Source of the DNA: Streptomyces sp. SPB074
GTDB taxonomy: Bacteria > Actinomycetota > Actinomycetes > Streptomycetales > Streptomycetaceae
Direction of reading: 5' to 3'
NCBI RefSeq assembly: GCF_000154905.1
Contig: NZ_GG770539.1
Coordinates: forward strand, 5,876,081-5,914,561
Length of the DNA: 38,481 nt
This document shows positions 17,519 to 26,094 of this stretch, in pieces. Every line of letters begins with the position of its first letter. The first letter of the stretch is position 1. The notes below the pieces were generated by a model that saw nothing but the letters and a program-made list of their open reading frames with translations, had not been told where the DNA came from and did no database searches. The position numbers and the translations under genes were made by a program.

Positions 17519-18451
17519 TTGCCGAAGTCTGCCCGCACGAAAAGAGAGAAGGACCCTGAGGGCCGGATGCCCCTCATGGACCACCTTCGTGAGCTGCGCA
17601 ACAGGCTCGCCAAGGCGATCGCCGCGATCGTCGTCGTGGCGGTCGTGGCGGCCTTCTACAGCGAACAGATCATGAAGTTCCTCTCGGACCCGGTGCCGCG
17701 CTGCACGGGCGGGCTCGGGGAGAAGACCGGTGGTGCCTGCGCGGTCATCGCCTACACGGACCTCCTCTCGCCCTTCACCACGACGGTGAAGGTCAGCCTC
17801 CTGACCGGCGTGATCGTCTCCAGCCCCATCTGGCTCTACCAGCTGTGGGCCTTCATCGCCCCCGGCCTGCACAAGCACGAGCGCAAGTACACCTACCGCT
17901 TCGTGGCCGCCGCGGTGCCGCTCTTCCTCGGTGGCGCCTGGCTCGCCTACACGATCATGCCCGTCAGCATGAAGGTGCTGCTCGGCATCACCCCCGACGG
18001 CTCGGCGAACATCCTCCCGATGGACAAGATCCTGGACTTCTCCGTCCGGATGGTCCTCGTCTTCGGGCTCTCCTTCGAACTGCCGCTCCTGCTGGTCATG
18101 ATCAACCTCGTGGGCATGGTGAGCGGGAAGCGGATGCTCGGCTGGTGGCGCATCGTCGTCATGGCCGTCTTCGTCTTCGGCGCCGTGGCCACGCCCACCA
18201 CCGACCCCGTCGGCATGATCGCCCTCTCCGGGCCGATCGTGCTCCTCTACTTCATCGCGGTCGGCTTCGCCCTCGTCAACGACCGCCGCCGGGCCCGGAA
18301 CGACCCCGGCGCGGAACTGGACGACGACGAAGCCTCCCCGCTCGACCTCACCCCCGAGGACATCGGCGGCGTCGAACGGGTCGGCAGCCCCCGCGCGCTC
18401 CCCGGGCAGACCGACCGCGACCGCGTCAACGGCTACGACGACGTGACCTGA
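17519..18451 (+). CDS. tatC: Sec-independent translocase subunit TatC
   Basis: 310-residue polytopic receptor for twin-arginine signal peptides. The start appears to be TTG 17519 with GAGGA upstream; no ATG or GTG fits better. The conserved N-terminal motif is present (MPLMDHLRELRNRL), as are about six membrane segments and the typical loops (YTDLLSPFTTTVKVSLLTG, SPIWLYQLWAFIAPGLHKHE, ELPLLLVMINLVGMV). The C-terminal 60 residues are acidic, cytosolic and poorly conserved, ending in a Gly/Asp stretch. It lies directly after tatA. Confidence 0.96.
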   Translation: MPKSARTKREKDPEGRMPLMDHLRELRNRLAKAIAAIVVVAVVAAFYSEQIMKFLSDPVPRCTGGLGEKTGGACAVIAYTDLLSPFTTTVKVSLLTGVIVSSPIWLYQLWAFIAPGLHKHERKYTYRFVAAAVPLFLGGAWLAYTIMPVSMKVLLGITPDGSANILPMDKILDFSVRMVLVFGLSFELPLLLVMINLVGMVSGKRMLGWWRIVVMAVFVFGAVATPTTDPVGMIALSGPIVLLYFIAVGFALVNDRRRARNDPGAELDDDEASPLDLTPEDIGGVERVGSPRALPGQTDRDRVNGYDDVT

Positions 18452-18484
18452 GCCGGGCCCTGTCCCGCGGCGCCCACCGGCCGG

Positions 18485-18490
18485 TAGGGT
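18485..18490 (+). promoter_or_regulatory. -10 element placing the diacylglycerol-kinase gene as leaderless
   Basis: TAGGGT ends 6 nt before GTG 18497, with no Shine-Dalgarno sequence. Confidence 0.45.
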
Positions 18491-18496
18491 CACGCC

Positions 18497-19409
18497 GTGA
18501 CCAGCGAGATCACCCTCTTCGTCAACCCCGCGGCCGGTCGCGGCCGGGGTGCGGCCGCCGCCGGGCCCGCCGCCCGCGTCCTGCGGGAGGCGGGCTTTCG
18601 CGTGCGCACTGTCCTCGGCACGGACGCCGAGGACGCCGCCGCGCGCGCGAAGCGGGCGGTCGCCTCGGGGACGGACGCGCTCGTCGCGGTCGGCGGCGAC
18701 GGGCTGCTTCTCGCTCGCCCTGCGGGCCGTCGCGGGGACCCGTACGCCCCTCGGGGTGATCGCGGCGGGCAGCGGCAACGACTTCGGCCGCGCGCTGGGC
18801 CTGCCGGTCCGCGCCCCGGCCGAGGCCGCCCGCGTGATCGCCCGGGCGCTGCGCGAGGACACCCACCGCGCCGTCGACCTCGGGCGGGTCGCCGGCCGCT
18901 GGTACGGCACCGTCCTCGCCACCGGCTTCGACTCGCGCGTCAACGACCGCGGCAACCGGACGCGCCTCCCGCTCGGCCGCTTCCGCTACGGCCTCGCGAT
19001 CCTCGCCGAACTCGCCGCCTTCCGGCCCACGCCCTACCGGGTGCGCCTGGACGACGGGCCGGTGCGCGAGATCGAGGCGACGCTCGTCGCCGTGAGGAAC
19101 GAGTGTGCGTACGGCGGCGGGATGCGGATCTGCCCCGACGCGCGGCTCGACGACGGGCTCCTCGACGTCACCGTCGTCGGGCCGTGCAGCCGCACGACGC
19201 TCCTCAAGGTCTTCCCGCGCGTCTACCGGGGCACCCACCTCGCGCACCCCGTCGTCACGAGCTTCCGCGCGGGCCGCGTGGAACTCGACGCGCCGGGTAT
19301 CACCGGATACGCCGACGGCGAACCGCTCGGCCCCCTCCCGCTCACCGCGACCGCCCACCCCGCCGCCCTGCGCCTCCTCGCGCCACCCCTCAGGCCGGGC
19401 CGGGACTGA
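18497..19409 (+). pseudogene. Diacylglycerol/lipid kinase-like gene, frameshifted
   Basis: Start is GTG 18497 (MTSEITLFVNPAAGRGRG). The first frame keeps the substrate-phosphate motif NPAAGRGRG and the catalytic GGDG loop (ALVAVGGDGL). It then goes out of register at about 18706-18716. The rest of the protein continues one frame over: SLALRAVAGTRTPLGVIAAG, GSGNDFGRALGLP, then the C-terminal domain down to the stop at 19407-19409. One extra base in the run CTGCTTCTCG explains this. As read, the first frame gives no intact kinase. If the base is a sequencing error, the repaired product is a normal-length (about 303-residue) DAGK-catalytic-domain protein that phosphorylates diacylglycerol or a related lipid at the membrane. 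Confidence 0.75.
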
Positions 19410-19488
19410 GCGCGGGCGGGGCCCGGGCACCGCCCGGCCGCGCCCACGAGCTGCGGCGACGGAGTACGTCGGTTTTTATGATCGTGTT

Positions 19489-19511
19489 CTGTCGGCACGG
19501 GCCGGTAGGCT
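19489..19511 (+). promoter_or_regulatory. PafBC-type (RecA-NDp-like) promoter of the helicase
   Basis: CTGTCGGCA at 19489-19497, 8 nt, then TAGGCT at 19506-19511. This matches the spacing of the mycobacterial DNA-damage promoter (tTGTCRgtg-N8-TAnnnT) and its invariant bases TGTCR. The start codon lies 10 nt after the -10, so the leader is nearly absent. Confidence 0.45.
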
Positions 19512-19521
19512 CGATCGCACG

Positions 19522-22329
19522 ATGACAGAGGACCTCTCCCCGGCCGAGCGGTACGCGGCCAGCCGCCGTCGCTCCGCCGAAGCCGCCACCGCGCTCGGTG
19601 CCTTCCGCGAGATGTACGAGTTCGGGCTCGACCCCTTCCAGATCGAGTCCTGCCAGGCCCTGGAGGCCGGCAAGGGCGTACTCGTCGCGGCGCCCACCGG
19701 CTCCGGCAAGACGATCGTCGGCGAGTTCGCCGTGCACCTCGCCCTGCGCGAGGGCAAGAAGTGCTTCTACACCACGCCCATCAAGGCGCTCTCCAACCAG
19801 AAGTTCGGCGACCTCAGCAAGCGCTACGGCGCGGACAAGGTCGGCCTGCTCACCGGGGACAACAGCGTCAACGCGGACGCCCCCGTCGTCGTCATGACGA
19901 CCGAGGTGCTGCGGAACATGCTCTACGCGGGCAGCCCGGCGCTCACCGGCCTCGGCTACGTCGTCATGGACGAGGTGCACTACCTCTCCGACCGCATCCG
20001 CGGCGCCGTCTGGGAGGAGGTGATCATCCACCTGCCCGAGTCGGTCACGCTCGTCTCGCTCTCGGCGACCGTCTCCAACGCCGAGGAGTTCGGAGACTGG
20101 CTCGACACCGTGCGCGGCGACACCGAGGTGGTCGTCTCCGAGCACCGGCCGGTGCCGCTCTTCCAGCACGTCCTGGCCGGGCGCCGGATGTACGACCTCT
20201 TCGAGGAGGGCCGCGGCCGCAAGCGCGCCGTCAACCCGGACCTGCTCCGCATGGCCCGCATGGAGGCCGGCCGCACCGGCTACGGCGGCAGGCGGCGCGG
20301 GCGCGAGGCCGACAGGGAGCGCGAGCGCCGCCAGCGGGCCCGCGCGTGGACCCCGGGCCGCCCCGAGGTGATCGACCGGCTCGACTCCGAGGGACTGCTC
20401 CCCGCGATCACCTTCATCTTCAGCCGCGCGGCCTGCGAGGCGGCCGTGCAGCAGTGCCTCTTCGCGGGGCTGCGCCTCAACGACGAGTCCGAACGCCTCG
20501 CCGTGCGCGAGCTCGTGGAGGAGCGGACGGCCTCGATCCCGCCCGAGGACCTGCACGTCCTCGGCTACTTCGAGTTCCTGGAGGGCCTGGAACGAGGCAT
20601 CGCCGCGCACCACGCCGGGATGCTGCCGACCTTCAAGGAGGTCGTCGAGGAACTCTTCGTGCGGGGCCTGGTCAAGGCCGTCTTCGCGACCGAGACCCTC
20701 GCGCTCGGCATCAACATGCCGGCCCGTTCCGTCGTGCTGGAGAAACTCGTCAAGTGGAACGGCGAGCAGCACGCCGACATCACGCCCGGCGAGTACACCC
20801 AGCTCACCGGGCGCGCCGGGCGGCGCGGCATCGACGTGGAGGGCCACGCGGTCGTGCTGTGGCAGCGCGCCATGAGCCCCGAGCACCTCGCGGGCCTCGC
20901 GGGCACCCGTACGTACCCGCTGCGCTCCAGCTTCCGGCCCTCGTACAACATGGCCGTCAACCTCGTCCAGCAGTTCGGGCGGCACCGCTCGCGGGAACTC
21001 CTGGAGACCTCCTTCGCGCAGTTCCAGGCGGACCGCTCCGTCGTCGGCATCTCCCGCGACGTGCAGCGCAACGAGACCGGGCTCGCGGGCTACAAGGAGT
21101 CGATGACCTGCCACCTCGGGGACTTCGAGGAGTACTCGCGCCTGCGCAGGCAGCTCAAGGACCGGGAGAACGAGCTCGCCCGCGAGGGCGTCCACCAGCG
21201 GCGCGCCGCCGCGGCCGCCGCGCTGGAGAAGCTGCGCCCCGGCGACATCATCCACGTGCCCACCGGCAAGTTCGCCGGGCTCGCCCTCGTCCTGGACCCC
21301 GGCGTCCCCGCGGGGCGGGCGGCCGGCGGCAGGCGCGGACGCGACTTCGACGCCTTCGACGGGCCGCGCCCGCTCGTGCTCACCGCCGAGCGGCAGGTCA
21401 AGCGGCTCAACGGCGTGGACTTCCCCGTCCCCGTCGAGGCGCTGGACCGGATGCGCGTGCCGAAGTCCTTCAACGCGCGCAGCCCCCAGTCCCGCCGCGA
21501 CCTCGCCTCGGCGCTGCGCACCAAGGCCGGGCACCTCGTCCCCGAGCGGCACCGCAAGGGCCGCGCCGAGGCCGCGGACGACCGCGAGATCACCCGGCTG
21601 CGCGCCGAGTTGCGCGCGCATCCCTGCCATGGCTGCGCCGAGCGCGAGGACCACGCGCGCTGGGCCGAGCGCTACCACCGGCTGCTGCGGGACACGAAGC
21701 AGCTCGAACGCCGGATCGAGGGCCGCACCAACACCATCGCGCGCACCTTCGACCGGATCGTGGCGCTCCTGACCGAACTCGACTACCTGCGCGGCGAACA
21801 GGTCACCGAGCACGGCAGGCGGCTCGCGCGGCTCTACGGGGAACTCGACCTGCTCGCCTCGGAGTGCCTGCGCGCGGGCGTCTGGGAGGGGCTCGGCCCG
21901 GCCGAGCTGGCCGCCTGCGCCTCAGCCCTCGTCTACGAATCGCGTTCGGGCGACGACGCGGGGGCGCCCAAGGTGCCCTCGGGCAAGGTCACGTCGGCGC
22001 TCACCGAGATGGTGCGGATCTGGGGCAGGCTCGACGCGGTCGAGGAGGACTTCGGCATCAGCCGCACCGAGGGCGTCGGCCAGCGCGAGCCGGATCTCGG
22101 CTTCGCCTGGGCCGCGTACGAGTGGGCCTCGGGCAAGGGGCTGGACGAGGTGCTGCGGGAGGCGGAGATGCCCGCCGGGGACTTCGTGCGCTGGACGAAG
22201 CAGATCATCGACGTCCTCGGCCAGATCGCCGCGGCGGCCCCCGGTCAGGGGAGCACGGTGCCGAAGGCCGCCCGGCGGGCGGTGGACGGACTGCTGCGCG
22301 GCGTGGTCGCGTACACCTCGGTGAGCTGA
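19522..22329 (+). CDS. Ski2/Mtr4-type DEVH-box RNA helicase
   Basis: 935-residue ATP-dependent helicase. Walker A APTGSGKT (57-64), DEVH box (150-153, VVMDEVHYLSD), SLSATVSN (motif III), then the second RecA domain with HHAGMLPTFKEVVEELF and QLTGRAGRRGID (motif VI). The C-terminal third has the DSHCT-type arrangement (KVTSALTEMVRIWGRLDAV and WASGKGLDEVL), as in Ski2/Mtr4 family members that unwind RNA for exosome-like degradation. An internal Arg-rich insertion (about residues 250-285, GGRRRGREADRERERRQR) is likely disordered. Start ATG 19522 has no Shine-Dalgarno sequence. Upstream is a PafBC-like promoter; a conservon is downstream beyond a terminator. Confidence 0.95.
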   Translation: MTEDLSPAERYAASRRRSAEAATALGAFREMYEFGLDPFQIESCQALEAGKGVLVAAPTGSGKTIVGEFAVHLALREGKKCFYTTPIKALSNQKFGDLSKRYGADKVGLLTGDNSVNADAPVVVMTTEVLRNMLYAGSPALTGLGYVVMDEVHYLSDRIRGAVWEEVIIHLPESVTLVSLSATVSNAEEFGDWLDTVRGDTEVVVSEHRPVPLFQHVLAGRRMYDLFEEGRGRKRAVNPDLLRMARMEAGRTGYGGRRRGREADRERERRQRARAWTPGRPEVIDRLDSEGLLPAITFIFSRAACEAAVQQCLFAGLRLNDESERLAVRELVEERTASIPPEDLHVLGYFEFLEGLERGIAAHHAGMLPTFKEVVEELFVRGLVKAVFATETLALGINMPARSVVLEKLVKWNGEQHADITPGEYTQLTGRAGRRGIDVEGHAVVLWQRAMSPEHLAGLAGTRTYPLRSSFRPSYNMAVNLVQQFGRHRSRELLETSFAQFQADRSVVGISRDVQRNETGLAGYKESMTCHLGDFEEYSRLRRQLKDRENELAREGVHQRRAAAAAALEKLRPGDIIHVPTGKFAGLALVLDPGVPAGRAAGGRRGRDFDAFDGPRPLVLTAERQVKRLNGVDFPVPVEALDRMRVPKSFNARSPQSRRDLASALRTKAGHLVPERHRKGRAEAADDREITRLRAELRAHPCHGCAEREDHARWAERYHRLLRDTKQLERRIEGRTNTIARTFDRIVALLTELDYLRGEQVTEHGRRLARLYGELDLLASECLRAGVWEGLGPAELAACASALVYESRSGDDAGAPKVPSGKVTSALTEMVRIWGRLDAVEEDFGISRTEGVGQREPDLGFAWAAYEWASGKGLDEVLREAEMPAGDFVRWTKQIIDVLGQIAAAAPGQGSTVPKAARRAVDGLLRGVVAYTSVS

Positions 22330-22385
22330 GGAAAAGCCGCGATCATATTCGGTCGTGAACGGTCGTAAGGAATAGCAAAAACAAA

Positions 22386-22423
22386 AGGGCGGACCTTTTT
22401 CCCTGGGAGGGAATGGGTCCGCC
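22386..22423 (+). terminator. Terminator after the helicase gene
   Basis: GGCGGACC (22388-22395) pairs with GGTCCGCC (22416-22423), enclosing an inner TCCC/GGGA stem. A-rich flank on the left and TTCTTT on the right. Confidence 0.75.
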
Positions 22424-22744
22424 TTCTTTGTGCGAAAAAATATTAGCGCATATGTGCGTCGAGGGGGCCGAAAGGGTGAATGTGTAGTCCCTGACCTGCG
22501 GTGATGCCGCGCGGCTGCGGTGGAACGAGCCGCCTCGCGCGCCCCCGTTGGCGTATAAAGGGGCTCGATTCCAGGCCGCGCGCGGTGCGCAGTGGGCTTG
22601 CTCGCGGAATATGACACCCGGCGCGCCGAAGCGCACTAGGCTCACCGACGCGGCGCCCCGGTCCCCCGGTCATGTCCTTCGCGCAGGTCCGCGCGCCGGA
22701 CCGGATCGCGCCGTCCTTTCCGTCGATCGCGCTTGAGGGCATAC
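22424..22744. other. Regulatory gap upstream of the conservon
   Basis: This gap contains an unusually A/T-rich stretch (about 22430-22445, AAAAAATATT) followed by a CGCATATGTGCG element (22447-22458) with 4-bp arms. It ends with a -10 candidate TAGGCT at 22637-22642, about 100 nt before rarA. A short frame at 22548-22736 has no convincing coding character. No RNA gene was recognised. Confidence 0.4.
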
Positions 22745-24496
22745 ATGGTGAGTGTCGCTTCACCCCCCGCTCCGCCTCCCGCCGCACGGGTGGCGCCCTG
22801 GCCGAGGATGCTGCTGACCGGCCTCCCGGTCCTGGCGGCCACCGCGGTGGCCGCCACGCTGCTCACCGGGGCCGCACGGATCACGGCGCTCGTCGGGGGA
22901 GTGCTCGCGCTCGCGCTCGGGCTCGCCCTCACCGCCGAGGTGATCCGCGGCCGGCAGGCCCGCGCCGCCGAGCACCGTGCCGCGCGCCGCCGGCTCGCCG
23001 AGGTCCAGAACCTCGTGGACACCAACGACGAGCGCCTGTACCACCTCACCGACGTCGTCCTGCCCCGCATCCACGAGATGGCCTGCGGCGGCGTCATGAA
23101 CATGCGCATGGAAGAGCTGATCCGCGAGTACCCGCGCTGGCGCGACGACTTCACGGACCCGGAACTCCACCTCGTCAGCAGCATCATCGGCTCGCTGCAC
23201 GAGATGGAGAACATCCGGCACTCCACCGTGTGGCACTACATCAACATCACCCGCAGGCTCCAGGCCGTCGCACACTCCATGTCCGAGGAACTGCGCGAGA
23301 TGGAGGAGCGCCACGGGCGCGCCCCCGAGTACTTCGACGACCTGCTCCGCGTCGACCACGCCTGCTCGATGATGATCCGCTGGGCCGACGACCTCGCCAC
23401 CCTCGGCGGCGGCCGCCCCAGCCGCCGCTGGCCCGGACCCGTCTCGCTGCTCAGCACGCTGCGCGGCGCCCAGGGTCGCATCCTGGAGTTCCCGCGCATC
23501 CACATCATGGACATCCCGGACATCGACCTCAAGGGCAACGAGTGCGAGGGCGTCCTCCAGGCCGTCGCCGAGCTGATGGACAACGGCTGCAAGTACTCCG
23601 CGCCCAGCTCCAAGGTCTTCGTCAGCGCCATGCGCGTGGAGAAGGGCATCTCGATCTCGGTCGAGGACCAGGGCGGCAGCACCGACATGATCGACAAGCT
23701 CATGTCCCGCTACAAGAACATCTACCGCTTCGCCAAGACCAACCGGGACATCGGCCAGTACAAGTACGAGACGGGCATCGGCTACTTCGTGCTCGGGCGG
23801 CTGTGCCTGAGCTACGAGATGCACCTGGAGGTCCGGCCCTCGGCGTACGGCGGCCTGCGCGCCATCCTCTTCGTGCCCGAGCACCTCATCGAGGGCATCA
23901 ACATCGACTACCCCGCCCTCAAGCGCAAGCGCCTGCTCGCCCACGGCATCGGCGCCGAGGCGGTGCCCCGCTTCGACGAGGACGGCGAGCCGATCGTCCC
24001 GCTGCCGCGCCGCGAGCACATCCCGTACAGCAAGTACGCCGGTCCGCCCGAGCGCAACGAGGACGGCGAGGCCATCCGGCCCACCGCGCCGCCCGACGCG
24101 CCGACCTACACCGAGCGCACCCCCGAGGGCCTGCCCCAGCGGCGCCGCACGATGCCCTACCACCCGGGCGTCGGCTTCGCCCAGTACGCCACCGAGGAGG
24201 AGTACCTCGCGGAGCAGGCGAGCATCGCCGAGCAGACGGAGATCAACCTGCGCGCCGCCGCCGCCGAATCGCACAACGGCCCGGTGGGCCCCGGCCACCC
24301 GCGGGGAGAGGCGTCCTACGGGAGGGAACGGGACGAGGCACGCGAGGACGGCTGGCAGCAGCCCGAACCGGGGGTCGCGATGGGTGCCTTCTTCGCGGCG
24401 GCCAAGGGCGGGACCCTGCCCGACGCGGACGGCGAGCACGGGAAGAAGCCCGCCGACAGCGAGTACGACGACATCGAAGAGGGGGACGAGTACTGA
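22745..24496 (+). CDS. rarA: Sensor-histidine-kinase-like protein, conservon component CvnA/RarA
   Basis: 583-residue membrane protein heading the conservon. Start is ATG 22745 (GAGGG 5 nt upstream); GTG 22748 is an alternative. Two hydrophobic segments (about 22-42 and 44-65) are followed by an alpha-helical region and an ATPase domain with the N-box (VAELMDNGCKYSAPSSK) and G-box-like residues (VEDQGG). No clear phospho-acceptor histidine box is visible, and typical conservon kinases likewise are not paired with a response regulator here. The C-terminal 150 residues are acidic and disordered. It is translationally coupled (TGATG) to rarB. Role in aerial development is inferred from the S. 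griseus/S. coelicolor rar operon. Confidence 0.9.
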   Translation: MVSVASPPAPPPAARVAPWPRMLLTGLPVLAATAVAATLLTGAARITALVGGVLALALGLALTAEVIRGRQARAAEHRAARRRLAEVQNLVDTNDERLYHLTDVVLPRIHEMACGGVMNMRMEELIREYPRWRDDFTDPELHLVSSIIGSLHEMENIRHSTVWHYINITRRLQAVAHSMSEELREMEERHGRAPEYFDDLLRVDHACSMMIRWADDLATLGGGRPSRRWPGPVSLLSTLRGAQGRILEFPRIHIMDIPDIDLKGNECEGVLQAVAELMDNGCKYSAPSSKVFVSAMRVEKGISISVEDQGGSTDMIDKLMSRYKNIYRFAKTNRDIGQYKYETGIGYFVLGRLCLSYEMHLEVRPSAYGGLRAILFVPEHLIEGINIDYPALKRKRLLAHGIGAEAVPRFDEDGEPIVPLPRREHIPYSKYAGPPERNEDGEAIRPTAPPDAPTYTERTPEGLPQRRRTMPYHPGVGFAQYATEEEYLAEQASIAEQTEINLRAAAAESHNGPVGPGHPRGEASYGRERDEAREDGWQQPEPGVAMGAFFAAAKGGTLPDADGEHGKKPADSEYDDIEEGDEY

Positions 24497-24894
24497 TGCC
24501 GCAGATCGATCACTTGCTCAAGGAACTGGACGAGACCGTCGAGGGCGTCCACCAGATCGTGGTCCTGTCCGCCGACGGGCTCCAGATCGCCCGCCACGGC
24601 GGCGAGCAGGACGCGGCCGACCGCGTGGCCGCCGCCTGCGCCGGGCTCCAGAGCCTCGCCGCCGCCGTGGGCCAGGAACTCCCCGGCTCCCAGGGCCGGA
24701 TGCAGATGGTGGTCATCGAGGTGGACGAGGGCTACTTCTATCTCATGGCGGCCGGGACGGGGGCCTACCTCGCGGTGCTCGCCGAGGCCCGCACCGAGGC
24801 CGGAACGGTCGGCCTCCACATGCGGGAGCTGGCCCGGCGCCTCGGCCCGCACCTGACGAGCCCGCCGCGCCGGACGGGCACCGTCCTCCGATGA
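24496..24894 (+). CDS. rarB: Roadblock/LC7-domain protein, conservon component CvnB/RarB
   Basis: 132 residues, start ATG 24496 sharing bases with the rarA stop (TGATG). It has the roadblock/LC7 pattern of conservon B proteins (LLKELDETVEGVHQIVVLSA, YLAVLAEARTEAGTVGLHM). In this family the B protein pairs with the GTPase of the same operon. Start overlap with rarA and ATGA overlap with rarC indicate translational coupling. Confidence 0.92.
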   Translation: MPQIDHLLKELDETVEGVHQIVVLSADGLQIARHGGEQDAADRVAAACAGLQSLAAAVGQELPGSQGRMQMVVIEVDEGYFYLMAAGTGAYLAVLAEARTEAGTVGLHMRELARRLGPHLTSPPRRTGTVLR

Positions 24895-25406
24895 CCATCC
24901 CCTCCCGCCGCAGGCGCCGCGGCACGCAGGACGGCCCGGCACCGGACGGGACCACGCGGGGCGGCCCGCACCAGGACGGCCGGTACCAGGGCGCCCCGTA
25001 CCAGGACGGCACGGCGCGGGAGCGGGACGGCGCGGGGGCGAGCGCACCGGGGCAGGCGGTGACGGGGGAGGAGAGCGGCCCGGGCAGGCCGGAGCGCTTC
25101 TACGCGCTCACCGGCGGCCGGGGCAGCGGCGAGGCCATCGACCTCGTCTCGCTCGTCCAGACCGTCGTCGCCCCCGGGGCCGGGCTCCAGCCCGAGACCG
25201 CCGCCGTCCTGCGCCTGTGCCGCACCTCGCTCTCGGCCGCGGAGCTCTCGGCGTACCTGCGCCTGCCGTTCAGCGTCGTGGCCGCGCTCCTGGCCGGGCT
25301 GCACGCCGAAGGGCTCGTCCGCATCCTGCGCCCGGTGCGGCCGTCGCACGACACAGCCGACCGTTCCCTCCTCGAAGCGGTGATGCATGGACTTCAACGA
25401 CTCTGA
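24891..25406 (+). CDS. rarC: DUF742 protein, conservon component CvnC/RarC
   Basis: 171 residues; start ATG 24891 overlaps the rarB stop (ATGA). The N-terminal 70 residues are Arg/Gly/Pro-rich and disordered, with QDG repeats (HQDGRYQGAPYQDG). The conserved C-terminal part (RFYALTGGRGSGEAIDLVSL through the LRLPFSVVAALLAGLHAEGL winged-helix-like segment) is the DUF742 domain, usually taken as DNA-binding. Its last 20 nt overlap rarD. No unusual features otherwise. Confidence 0.9.
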   Translation: MTIPSRRRRRGTQDGPAPDGTTRGGPHQDGRYQGAPYQDGTARERDGAGASAPGQAVTGEESGPGRPERFYALTGGRGSGEAIDLVSLVQTVVAPGAGLQPETAAVLRLCRTSLSAAELSAYLRLPFSVVAALLAGLHAEGLVRILRPVRPSHDTADRSLLEAVMHGLQRL

Positions 25407-26010
25407 CCTCCTCCCCGGCCCGCGCACCGAGGACCTGCTGCCGGACACCGTCACGGCCGGGGTGAAGCTCGTCGTCGTCGGCGGCTTCGGCGTCGGCAAG
25501 ACGACGATGGTCGGCTCGGTGAGCGAGATCAGGCCGCTCACCACCGAGGAGACGATGTCCAAGGCGAGCATCGGCGTCGACAGCCTCTTCCGCACCCGCG
25601 CGAAGACCGCGACGACGGTCGCGATGGACTTCGGCCGCATCCGCGTCAACGACGAACTCGTCCTCTACCTCTTCGGCACCCCGGGCCAGGAACGCTTCTG
25701 GTTCCTGTGGAACGGGCTCTTCGAAGGGGCGCTCGGCGGAGTGGTGCTCGTGGACACCCGCCGCCTGGAGACGAGTTTCGAGGTGATGGGGCGGCTGGAG
25801 GAACAGGGCGTGCCCTACGTCGTCGCCGTCAACCGCTTCCCGAAGTCGCCCCGTTACCCGGCGGAGACGCTGCGGGCCGCGCTCGACCTGCCCGCCGAGG
25901 TGCCCATCGTCGAGTGCGACGCCCGCGAGCGCGCCTCCAGCCGGGACGTCCTCCTCGCCCTCGTCCACTACCTCGGCGTGATCGCGGAGCGCCGGAGCCC
26001 GCGGGCCTGA
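25387..26010 (+). CDS. rarD: Ras-like GTPase, conservon component CvnD/RarD
   Basis: 207 residues. G1 loop GGFGVGKTT (about residues 32-40), G3 FGTPGQER, G4 as NRFP instead of NKxD, as in other conservon GTPases, and G5-like ECDAR. Start is ATG 25387 inside the end of rarC. The GTPase with the roadblock protein is thought to form a switch downstream of the sensor. The Arg in place of Lys in G4 may change guanine affinity but is normal for this family. Confidence 0.92.
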   Translation: MDFNDSDLLPGPRTEDLLPDTVTAGVKLVVVGGFGVGKTTMVGSVSEIRPLTTEETMSKASIGVDSLFRTRAKTATTVAMDFGRIRVNDELVLYLFGTPGQERFWFLWNGLFEGALGGVVLVDTRRLETSFEVMGRLEEQGVPYVVAVNRFPKSPRYPAETLRAALDLPAEVPIVECDARERASSRDVLLALVHYLGVIAERRSPRA

Positions 26011-26094
26011 CCGTGCCCGCGCCTGAGGCCCGGCGGACCCCCGTGTCCGCGGGCCCCGCGTCCCCGCGCCCCTCCCTCTTCCCCCGGAGTTCCC

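Noticed and set aside
22548..22736. 62-codon frame in the gap before rarA
   Set aside because: No recognisable motif or ribosome-binding site, and it overlaps the likely rarA promoter.
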